Source of the DNA: Entomortierella parvispora
Taxonomy: Eukaryota; Mortierellomycota; Mortierellomycetes; Mortierellales; Mortierellaceae
Direction: 5' to 3'
Assembly: GCA_963573315.1 (NCBI GenBank)
Contig: OY752140.1
Location: forward strand, 3,720,001 to 3,784,000
DNA length: 64,000 nucleotides
Below, piece after piece: positions 46,150 to 55,964 of the stretch. Position 1 is the stretch's first letter. Each line of letters opens with the position of its first letter. The notes under the pieces were generated by a model. It made no database searches. It worked only from the letters and a program-made list of their open reading frames with translations, and was not told where the DNA came from. The position numbers and the translations under genes were made by a program.

Positions 46150-47433
46150 CTATGCAAACAAATGAAAAAACCGTGTTTTCTCTTTCCCACTTTTGACAGG
46201 CTGGCCTTCTTTGTCGGACCTCAAGGGAACAGTGATGGTCTGCCAACAAATGGATTTTTGTTTCTTGAAGCCACATATCTCGAGTAGCTTTTCAATATCC
46301 TCCGATGAACATCCTGCCTTGATGGCCGCCTGCATTAGCCTGGATTTTGCCTCTTCAAGGGAAGCAATATTAGAGAGTCGTTTCTGTCGGGCAAGAAACT
46401 CTTCAATCTTATTCAATTGGTCTTTTGAAAAACGTCAGTTGAGCGCACATGTTCTGCCTCAGGAAACAATATTGTAGAACATAACCTCCTTCAGTTGAAG
46501 TTCAAGTTCACTCTTTCATACTTCTAGTGCCTCGACTGCTAAAAGAGGATTTGGAAAGTTCTGATGATGAGAGTGGGTTGGGTAATATTGATGGACTTGG
46601 TCTTCTCTTTTTCCGACGAGGGCTGCACCTTCTGGCCATCCGAGCGCCGAGCGCGCTTTCCAGCAGAGGGGGTCCCAATCTTTGGATCAGAGACGGAAGC
46701 GGATCGCTTTGACGCACCACTAATGGGCTGCTTCTTGGTCGCTTCAGTGAGATGATAGTGCATGGGACGGCCAAGGCCCATAAGGTCGCCACTATCCATA
46801 AACACCCCAACGTCCATCACCCAACTCCCAATTGCATCAAACTTGGCCCTGTTACGCTCAGCAGCCTTCTCATCTTCCAGGCGACTGACAGCAGATTTCT
46901 TTCGTATCAATGTCTCTTCCTCTGCCCTTGGTTCAGGAGGGGGCACATTACCAACCTGCATTTCGAACAGAGGATAGATATCAGGAAATTTCCCAAACAG
47001 TGCATCCATTCTGTCATAACAACAACTCAGACTCTCCAGCTTGTCCTTCACGGTGAAAAGGCCCTTTTTGCGATCCTGATTGGTTAACCGGAAGTCTCCT
47101 CTGGTATGCAAAACCTCTACTTTGAGATTGGCAAACGATATCCTAAATCCTTCAAAATCGATCCCTCATCTCTTCGCTCAACGTCAGTCGTCCTTGACTC
47201 TCTTTGGAAATAAAACTTGCGAGTGCTGCGTACGCCTGGCTTTCCTTCCTGTGCCGTCATTGATTAAGCGGCGGCATCTTTCCTTTATAACCGTGGACAG
47301 CAGCAAAATTTGGAGGGTCCTCGAGCCAAGTGAGAATGTGTTTAATGTCCCTCTTTGAGAGTCGCGCCGCTCGGGAAGCTCTGTCTACTCTTGTAGTCTT
47401 TGTGAGAGCCGGCGTTTCTGCTCGTGAAGACAT
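46150..47433 (-). pseudogene. Decayed protein-coding gene with stops and several frameshifts
   Basis: Remnant of a gene read from ATG 47433 (MSSRAETPALTKTTR) down to 46150. The coding pieces are colinear but lie in different frames. A first piece with KRDIKHILTWLEDPPNF meets an in-frame TGA at 47257-47259. The same frame then continues with ESQAYAALASFISKESQGR and LTLSEEMRDRF, until one extra T in a T4 run (about 47154-47157) shifts it to the frame of FRISFANLKVEVLHTRG and KKGLFTVKDKLESL. Further shifts lie near 46575 and 46510, and more stops near 46460 and 46430, before a last open piece with EEFLARQKRLSNIASLEEAK and SEDIEKLLEICGF. I have a vague memory of similar multi-copy fungal proteins with a WLE..NF motif and KKGI...KLE motif, but cannot name the family. 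No intron arrangement I tried removes the breaks. Confidence 0.75.
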
Positions 47434-47662
47434 GTCGACGTGCTTCTGACGCGTGCTTGGCTGAAGAGTGGGAGACGGCCCCGAGCAAAGGAGAAAACAG
47501 TGATAACAAGAGGGAAGGGAAGTAAGGAGAAAGTGAAAATGGGACGAGAGGTCATTGCGCATGTTCAAAAAAAAAAAAAAATCTGGAGATTATTTTGTAA
47601 ATAAATAATAGTTCAAACAAACAACTTTTTCAGGTTTATTACGGAAAAAACACGGCACGTCT
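47434..47662. other. Short intergenic region with polyadenylation site of the SSB gene
   Basis: Contains an A-run at 47567-47580 and TTTATT at 47635-47640 (AATAAA on the minus strand), 23 bp beyond the SSB stop codon. Confidence 0.5.
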
Positions 47663-50140
47663 TTAACGGGAGAGGGAAGCGAAACCCTTGGTGACTGTGC
47701 GCTTGAGCTTGCGCTGGGCAAGGACGAAGGTGTCCTTCTCGGCGAGCTCCTCGATCTGGAGAGCGGCCATGGCCTCCTCCAAAGCGTTCTCAATGTCGCG
47801 CTTGTCGTTACGCTTGAGCTTCATGGAGACGTTGGGCTCGTTGAGGGTACCCTGGATCTGGTAGATGTAGGACTCGAGCTCCTGCTTGGACTGGACGATC
47901 TCCTCGTTCTTGCGATCCTCATCCTTGAACTTCTCGGCCTCAGAGACCATGCGTTCAATATCAGCGGCAGAGAGACGACCAGCTCCGTTGGAGATGGTGA
48001 TGTTGGCCTTGCGACCGGTGGCCTTGTCCATGGCGGTGACCTTGAGGATACCGTCGGCGTTCAACTCGAAGGTGCACTCAAGCTCGGGGGTACCGCGGGG
48101 CATGGGGGCAATGCCAGAGAGCTCGAACTTGCCGAGCAAGTTGTTGTCACGGGTCATGGGACGCTCACCCTCGTAGACGGGGAACTGAACGGTGGTCTGA
48201 CCATCCTCGGTGGTGGTGAAGGTCTTCTTCTTGATGGTGGGGATGGCAGTGTTACGGGGAACAACGACGGCCATGACACCACCCTGCATCTCAACTCCGA
48301 GGGAGAGGGGAACGACATCCAAGAGCAAAAGATCCTGGGTCTTGGCGTTACCGGCCTGGTTGGTCAAGACGGCGGCCTGGACGGCAGCACCGTAGGCGAC
48401 AGCCTCATCGGGGTTGATGGACTTGTTCAACTCCTTTCCGTCGAAGAACTCGGTAAGAAGAGCCTGGATCTTGGGGATACGGGTGGAACCACCGACCAAG
48501 ACGACCTCATCGACCTCCTTCTTGGTGAACTTGGCATCCTTGAGGACCTTCTTGACGGGCTCAATGGTGTTGTTGAAGTGAACAGAGTTGATCTCCTCGA
48601 AACGGGCACGGGTGATGTTGGCCTGGAAGTCAACACCCTCGAAGAGGGAGTCGACCTCGATGGTGGTCTGGGCCAAAGAGGACAAGGTGCGCTTGGCACG
48701 CTCGCAAGCGGTACGAAGACGACGGATGGCACGGTTGTCACCGGTGATGTCCTTCTTGTGCTTGCGCTTGAACTCCTCCTTGAAGTGCTCCAAGAGGGTG
48801 TTATCGAAATCCTCACCTCCCAAGTGAGTGTCACCAGCGGTGGCCTTGACGGCGAAAACACCTCCGGTGATGGTAAGGAGGGAAACATCGAAGGTTCCAC
48901 CACCCAAATCGAAGATGAGAACGTTCTTCTCCTTGGTCTCCTTGGAGTCCAAACCGTAGGCGATGGCGGCAGCGGTGGGCTCGTTGATGATACCTAAAAG
49001 AACGGACGGATCAATTGGTTGTTAGATTGGGATGCCCACTTTGAAGAAAGACAATTAAAATATACATGGACTGTAAACTTACGGAGAACATCGAGACCAG
49101 CAATGGCACCAGCATCCTTGGTGGCGTGACGCTGAGCATCGTTGAAGTAGGCGGGGACGGTGATGACAGCCTTGGTGACGGTCTTTCCGAGCTTGGCCTC
49201 AGCGATCTCCTTCATCTTGACGAGGACCATGGCAGAGATCTCCTGGGGGGAGAACTCCTTCTTCTCACCCTGGTACTCGACCTGGATGAAGGGAGCGGTG
49301 TCCTTGTCAATGACGGTGAAAGGCCAGTGCTTCATGTCAGACTTGACCTCGGGGTCATCGAAACGGCGACCGATAAGACGCTTGGCATCGAAAACGGTGT
49401 TGGTGGCGTTCATGGCAGCCTGGTTCTTGGCGGCATCACCGATGAGACGCTCAGCATCAGAGAAGGCAACGTACGAAGGGGTGGTACGGTTACCCTGCTC
49501 GTTAGCGATAATCTCAACACGCTCAGACTCCCAGACGGCAACGCAGGAGTAGGTGGTACTAAAAGTTGGAAAGGTCGGCACAAAAAGTCAATACTTGTGC
49601 TGCTAGCTTTTGGTGATGGTCCTGATCCGCAGCGATCGTTGTCGTCTGGGCTAGAACAACCGTTCATCGATTCTAGACTTTGTCAGGATGCCACATCCGA
49701 GTTCCGATTTGGGAATCGATCAGGAATTGACTTGCTTAGATCCAGCCTTCAGGGGGAAAATCCTGAAAACTGAAACTGAAAACAAATCGAATTCATAAAA
49801 GTCTGAATGGCGATGTTGATCCCGGTAAAAGGATCGCCTACAAGATTGTGGGAGTGAGGTCGCAACATAAAGCGCCGCAAAGCTTCTTTTTCTCTTTTTT
49901 TTTTTTTTTTCTGTTGAATCCAAATGCGAGGTAGGGAGGGTTGGTTTTGGTGGTCTTTGCTGTTCCAATTCATGAGGTGCATCCAAAGATGATCATGTCG
50001 ATTCTCGCCTTCCTGATCAGCTGTCCCTGTCCTTAGTCCAGTGAGAAAGACTGTACGCCCTCCTTAGATAGGGTTGTCCGTATGGTGCAAAGGACCTACC
50101 CGAGATCGATTCCGATGGCAAGGTCAGTAACTTCAGACAT
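47663..50140 (-). CDS. SSB1: Ribosome-associated Hsp70 chaperone, Ssb type
   Basis: Hsp70 that binds nascent chains on the ribosome together with the RAC co-chaperone in fungi. Exons on the minus strand: 50140-50100, 49558-49083 and 48993-47663, giving 615 aa (yeast Ssb1 613). The nucleotide-binding domain shows [78 protein letters not shown] and [13 protein letters not shown], all intact. It is Ssb rather than Ssa because the lid is short and the end is [14 protein letters not shown] without the EEVD motif, matching the Ssb ending LKRVVTKAMSSR. Codon use is strongly biased to C- and G-ending codons, as expected for very high expression, and leaves long open antisense frames. It shares a 206-bp promoter with DNMT2. 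Confidence 0.95.
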
Positions 50141-50346
50141 GTCGACAAATTTGTTGAAGAGAGAAAGGGTGGAACAAACAAAGCCGGCTTGGTCTCCGCC
50201 TTTTGTTGAAAATTTTTTTGGGTTGGGACACGTCACTGGATACCATAATCGTGCGCACTGTGTCGAGCATGATTTTTTGGTGGCACTTTTTTTTTGGTCG
50301 CCCGCATCTCTCTCCATTCACGAACACGACTCGAACTCGACGGACA
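50141..50346. promoter_or_regulatory. Compact bidirectional promoter between SSB and DNMT2
   Basis: Only 206 bp separate the two start codons, so core promoters and leaders of both genes must lie here. It includes T-rich blocks (50210-50220, 50272-50299) and a TTTGTTGAAAATTTTTTTGGG stretch. I did not identify a TATA box or heat-shock element that I would rely on. Confidence 0.6.
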
Positions 50347-52241
50347 ATGACATCCATAAGGGCGCTCGAGTTTTTTAGCGGAATCGGCGGACTGGTACGT
50401 GGACGGTGTACACTGCACTCCGGATCGTCATGGGAATTTCAGTGAACTCACTCTTCCGGACCCTTCTCTTTTGCCACACGCAGCACTTTGGCTTCAACGC
50501 CAGTGGAGTACAAGGTCAGGTACTGGACAGCTTCGACATGAACCAGCAGGCCAACGAAACGTACAAACTGAGCTTTGGAAAAAATCCTGTTTCGGTAAGG
50601 AAACCACTGGCTAAGTGTATACTTGCATTTGTGACTTTTCCTAATCTGCGTCTCGTTCTTGATCTATACCACCAAACCAACCTGCGTAGAGAGGAATCGA
50701 TCGACTCTTGGTGAAAGATATTGAAAAGTGCGTGAGACTTCAGAAGCGGACCTTGGGCCGAGGCAGTAGATGTCAAATTCAACCGTGAAGCAGTGTTTAA
50801 CTTCTCATATTGATTGCACGCAGATATAACGCCAACTGTTGGCTCATGAGTCCACCTTGCCAGGTAAACAACCTTGTGGCCAAATCACAGGATAACGATG
50901 TAGTAAAAGTCCTCAAGAACTAACAACCTTTCATCAAATCAATTAGCCATACACCCGTGGAGGAAAACTTTTAGACGATCAAGACAATCGAGCAAAACCG
51001 CTTCTTCATCTGTTGGATCAATTGGAAAAGATGAAATCACCCCCAACATATCTCTTCCTCGAGAATGTGAAGAACTTTGAGGTACTTACTTTGTAGCTGC
51101 CGTATTTGAAAGAGTGCCTTTGCCGACATATTATATCGTTGCTGATCTACCGTATGCCAATGTTTATAGAGTTCGCGATCTAGAGACAGACTTGTTAGGC
51201 TGCTGAACAAAATGGGATACGTTTTTCGTGAATGTTTACTGGCGCCGTTCAACTTTGGAGTGCCTAACGACCGTCTTCGGTACTTCTTGATGGCGAGACT
51301 TCGATCGACCTTCGTAAATGAACAACATCAAGAGCAAGCAGGAAATGCTCACAGCACGGTCTTTGATCCAGAGACAGAGCTCATTTATACCAATTGGCCC
51401 TTCCCAGCATTCGTGGAGGACCCTACAAAGAAACTGGATCAGCATTCATTTACTTTGCCTGAAATTCGACACTTTTTGGACCAGGATGAGAATCAGACCA
51501 CGGAGTTCTTGTTGCCACGGCAGCTTATTCTCGAGAGGCCGAACTTTCGCTTTGGTAATTACAGGATCAAAGTTAAATAATGTGGGAGCGATATCAAGAT
51601 GTTAATCAAAAACTTGTCTTCGCGATTCAGATGTTCTTCGACCATCCTCTAATAGATCCAGCTGCTTCACCAAGGCGTATGGGAGTCACCACGTTGCCAG
51701 CGGTGGCGGACTGCTTCAGACACAAAACATGGATCAGCAGGAATACAATTTTGCAGACTCAGAGTCAATAGCCAACCTAGGACTACGATTCCTCTCACCC
51801 ACGGAAGTGGCCCGTCTTCATGTCTTTCCACTAAAGGAGCAGCGCCCGGCAGACAGCCCCTTCGGCACTGAGAATACCAATCCTTCAGTGACTCATGTAC
51901 AGGATACCCTTACCAGCATTCGACTATTCAACCCTCGTCTCGCTCAAAGCGCAGAGGGTCCTTTCTTGAGGTTCCCTGAGAAACTGAAAGCCATTCAGCG
52001 ATACAAGTTACTTGGCAACAGTTTGAACGTGTGGGTGGTGGCGGAGTTATTGCGTGGGGTGCTGTTTGCGGACCACCCTGGGTCCCCTCAACCTGTGTAC
52101 GCAGCGATCAGCGAGACGACAGAGCAGTCTGGCGGGATCCCCACCTCGCAAAAACACGCAATTGAAGAGGAACATCAAGATTCGAAAGGAAACTCAGAGA
52201 AAGAAGATCGTGAATCAAAACGAGCCAAGGCAGATTCTTGA
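50347..52241 (+). CDS. DNMT2: tRNA (cytosine-5) methyltransferase DNMT2/TRDMT1
   Basis: Cytosine-5 methyltransferase of the Dnmt2 family, which methylates C38 of tRNA-Asp (and a few other tRNAs) and protects them from cleavage. Exons 50347-50394, 50484-50594, 50690-50727, 50824-50863, 50947-51081, 51170-51554 and 51631-52241 give 455 aa. Motif I is ALEFFSGIGGLHFGF; motif IV SPPCQPYTRGG has the catalytic Cys at about 78; motif VI is FLENV (about 116-120). The Dnmt2-specific CFT tripeptide is present (SSCFTKAYG, Cys at about 264). Motif X is YKLLGNSLNVWVVAELLRGV. The domain order and CFT distinguish it from DNA methyltransferases of the DNMT1 class. A charged tail of about 55 residues ending RESKRAKADS may serve as a nuclear signal. 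AATAAA occurs from about 52250. Confidence 0.95.
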
Positions 52242-52351
52242 TCGGAATAATAAATAAAAGAATAAAAATACAAAGCACCATTGCTTCTGTTTATTGTAAT
52301 GTTTTTGGTGGCTAGTGTTCGGAATGCTCGAGCGGGAGAGGGGGGTTAGGA

Positions 52352-54797
52352 TTACTCATCAGTAACGCATCCATCACTGGCGTTCTTGACGTTCTTGATG
52401 TACTTGAACAAGGTACCACGAGTGGCCTTGAAAGGAGGGGCAACCCAGACAGCGCGACGGGCATCCATCTCCTGATCCGAGACCTTGACATCGATGGTCT
52501 TTTTGTCAGCATCGATCGAGACAATGTCACCGTTCTTGATCAAACCAATAGGGCCACCTTCCTGAGCCTCAGGAGTGATATGTCCAATAATGAAACCGTG
52601 GCTTCCACCGGAGAAGCGACCGTCCGTGAGCAAAGCGACATCGTTACCAAGACCAGCACCCATGATAGCAGAGGTGGGCGTCAACATCTCGGGCATACCT
52701 GGGCCACCCTTGGGACCGGAGTAACGGATAATGATAACCTGGCCCTTCTTGATCTCACCCTTCTCCAAACCGTGCAACATGTCGGTCTCGTGATCGTAAA
52801 CGTTAGCAGGTCCCTCGAAGAAAAGACCCTCCTTTCCGGTGATCTTGGCAACAGATCCAAGGGGTGCAAGGTTACCCTTGAGGATGCACAAGTGTCCAGT
52901 GGCCTTGATGGGGTTGGACAAAGGACGAATGACATCCTGACCCTCAATCAAACCAGGAACGTCCTTCAAGTTCTCGGCCAAAGTCTTTCCGGTCACAGTA
53001 AGGCAGTCTCCGTTGATGAGTCCATTCTCGAGCAAGTACTTGAGAACAGCAGGTGTACCTCCGATACGGTGCACATCCTCCATCACGTACTTTCCAGAGG
53101 GCTTCAAGTCAGCCAAGAGGGGAGTACGCTCACTGACGTTCTGGAAGTCATCGATGGTCAACTTGACATCAACCGATCGAGCGATGGCGATTAAGTGAAG
53201 GACGGCGTTGGTCGAGCCTCCCAAGATCATGGTCAAGACCATGGCGTTCTCAAAAGCCTCGCGGGTCATGATGTCGCGGGGCTTGAGATCAAGCTCCATC
53301 AGGTTGCGGATCGCCTTTCCAGCAGCGAAACATTCTTGAAGCTTCTCGGGGTACTCTGCTGGAATCGAAGAACTGTAGGGAAGAGTCATACCCATAGCTT
53401 CAATAGCGGAAGCCACTACAAATCGTCAAGCAATTGAAAGGTCAGAGCTGGCTCTTGGGGATAGAGATTCTCTGCTGAGGGCATCAAATTCTGGACAATT
53501 CAAAACTTACTGGTGTTGGCCGTGTACATTCCACCACAAGCTCCGGCACCAGGGCACGCGTGTCGGACAATGTCTTGACGCTGAGTCTCGGTGATGGTAC
53601 CAGCAAGGTACGAACCGTAGGACTGGAAGGCAGAGACGATATCAAGAGTTCCCTGACTGCAAGCGGACGCACCGGGCTTGATGGTACCTCCGTAGACCAT
53701 GAGTGAAGGACGGTTGACACGCCCCATGGCGATCAAGCATCCAGGCATGTTCTTGTCGCATCCGGGCAAGGAGATGTTGGCGTCGTACCATTGCCCGCTC
53801 ATAACCTGCCAGAGATAAGAAGGTCGTTGTGTAAGTAAATTAGGGTTTCGGGGACGGTGAGGTCAAATCTGACTTTTTTCTTTCTTTCCTCTTGCCGCCC
53901 TGTGGTATCGAATGAAAAGACGATTTCTGTTCTTTGCACATGACAGACACGAGAGGCAGCTAGCCAGTAGACCCCAGGGAATCCTCACTTACAGTCTCAA
54001 TCGAATCCGCAATGATATCTCTGCTCTGGAGCGAGTAGCTCATGCCGGAGGTACCCATGGACATGCCATCACTGACGCCGATGGTGTTGAATCTGTAGCC
54101 AACCAAACCTGCAGCCTTGACACCCTCTTTGACCTTGGCTGCCAAGTCGTTCAAGTGCATGTTACAGGGGTTACCCTCGTACCAACTGGAACGTAGAGAG
54201 AAAAGAACGATTCGTCAGATCAAGAAGGTCACAGGGATCAAAGCCAAAAAATTCTGAAATCTTTTTTATCGGAGTAGCGTCGAGTCAATTGAGTCACTTG
54301 TATCTGGTGGATCTCTGCAATGGAACCATGGAAACTTACACACTGGAAATACCGACCTGGGCCTTGCTCATATCATCTTCTTTGAGTCCAGTAGCGTACA
54401 CTGCAGTTAAAAAAGAATTGTTAGTTTACACTGTTGGAGAATACGGCACGGAATGTAATCATTGATCTCCCCCCACCCCCCTTGAAAACTTACGCATAGC
54501 TTGTGATGCTCCCTGAGACTTTGGCTGTGTGATCTTGGAACTGAACTTGTTGAGTTCTGCTTTGGAGGATCCTGATCCTGTGGTGTAGCGATGACATTGC
54601 ACAGCTGCGACTCTGGCTGATGACCTTCCGTGACTAGACGCATTCAAGTAATAGTGCCATTTGGTTAGCTTAAAGGGGCTTCTGCAGCAAGAATCAGTCC
54701 GAAAGGAATAATTCACACGCGTTGCTGGGACATGTAGACAGTACATTTTAACCTGGCCGGCAACCTGCTGGGCAGCGGCAGAAAGAAAAGTGGACAT
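52352..54797 (-). CDS. ILV3: Dihydroxyacid dehydratase, mitochondrial
   Basis: Iron-sulphur dehydratase of the IlvD/Edd family. It converts dihydroxy-isovalerate and dihydroxy-methylvalerate to the 2-keto acids in valine, isoleucine and leucine synthesis, in mitochondria. Exons on the minus strand: 54797-54494, 54400-54340, 54185-53993, 53805-53511 and 53415-52352, giving 638 aa (yeast 585). The three cluster cysteines are present in [20 protein letters not shown] and [13 protein letters not shown]. Other blocks are [66 protein letters not shown] and [16 protein letters not shown]. The presequence of about 100 residues is longer than usual and its middle part ([15 protein letters not shown]) does not look like a targeting peptide. 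An unseen intron there is possible, although the frame is open. Confidence 0.95.
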
Positions 54798-55964
54798 GAT
54801 GATAATGTGATAAGTATTAGAAAAAAGAGAAGGGAAGGGACAACTTTGTACAAAAAAACCTGCGAATGAAGCAGGGAATGGGGGATGAGGAGGGAAGGAG
54901 GAAGGAATGAGCGAATGAAGGTGGGGGAGTGAGTGAGATGAAAGGAAGAGGAGAAAAAGAGAGGAGGAAGGACGCGCTCGCGCCTCTGTGTCTTTTATGT
55001 GTGCGATAGGGAGAGTTTTGTCCGAGATCGACTTCATCATGTTACTCATACTGGCTCGGTTTCTGGACCTCGAGCGCTCTCTGCACATGCAACGGGCGAT
55101 GATGCGCCAATCGATGCGACGCTCCGGAAGACAGCACAAACCTTGATCTCGGACATTTGTTTCTTTTGTTGGAAACGGACAATAATCCCACTCGCTCTCC
55201 CACAGACAGTGGGACTGTACCCAGCGGTGACTCGGATGAGCAATCGGTTTTTGTATTCCCTTTGCTGGGTACTCTCTCTTCGCTCTGTTGCTGTTCTCTT
55301 TGCACGAAGCAACAGCAGCACACGCAGCACACGGTTTGGTTTTCCCAGAACAGGATTCTATCTGGCCACAGTTGGCACCCTGCCCCTTTCCTCTCCAACT
55401 GACCTGATCCTCTCTTCTTTTTCTCCACAGCTGCTCGCACAACCTGCACACATACACAAACACACAAACACACGCACACATTCACACATCCGTGTAGAGG
55501 GGTTCACTGGTAGTCTGGTACTGAACACTCGAACCATCTCTAATTGAACAAGGAGGCGTGCAAATAGAGAGGTACGCCCGCAAACAGCAAGCAAGCAGCC
55601 CAGCCACGGGATCTGCCTTTGGGTCCCACGCCGAGCGAGACTGTGAGTGTGAGTGTCACACTGTTATGAGTGTGTGCAATTTGTGTGCGAGTGCAATTTG
55701 GTGGCGGTCTCTCTTTTTCTGACATTGAATCCCGCATGAGCAAAGACAATTGCGCATTGTGCTTTGCTTTGGTTGCTTTGCTCTCTTCTCATTCTTGCTT
55801 CGCATCTTTCTTGTTGTTTGTTATTGCCGCCTGTCATTCCTGCCGTTGCTCTCACCTCTCCCTCTCCCTCTCCCTCCCTCTCCCTCTCCTCTTCCGCCAT
55901 CTCTCTCCATCCCACGTACCATTTCCGAACCAAACAACACTCCAGCTCTGGGTGAATCTCACTC
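54798..55964. promoter_or_regulatory. Divergent promoter region between ILV3 and the Zap1-like gene
   Basis: About 1.17 kb. It has a purine-rich block at 54880-54970 (the ILV3 leader side), a (CACA)n-like stretch at 55441-55485, and a CTCTCCC-rich tract at 55850-55900 just before the zinc-regulator start. I did not find a full ACCTTNAAGGT zinc-response element by eye. Confidence 0.45.

Noticed and set aside
48578-49773. Long open frames on the + strand opposite the SSB gene
   Set aside because: They are mirror images of a highly biased Hsp70 coding sequence; the minus-strand protein is unmistakable and complete.
47663-50140. Assignment of the Hsp70 as cytosolic Ssa
   Set aside because: The protein lacks the EEVD end and the Gly-rich tail, and its C-terminus matches Ssb.
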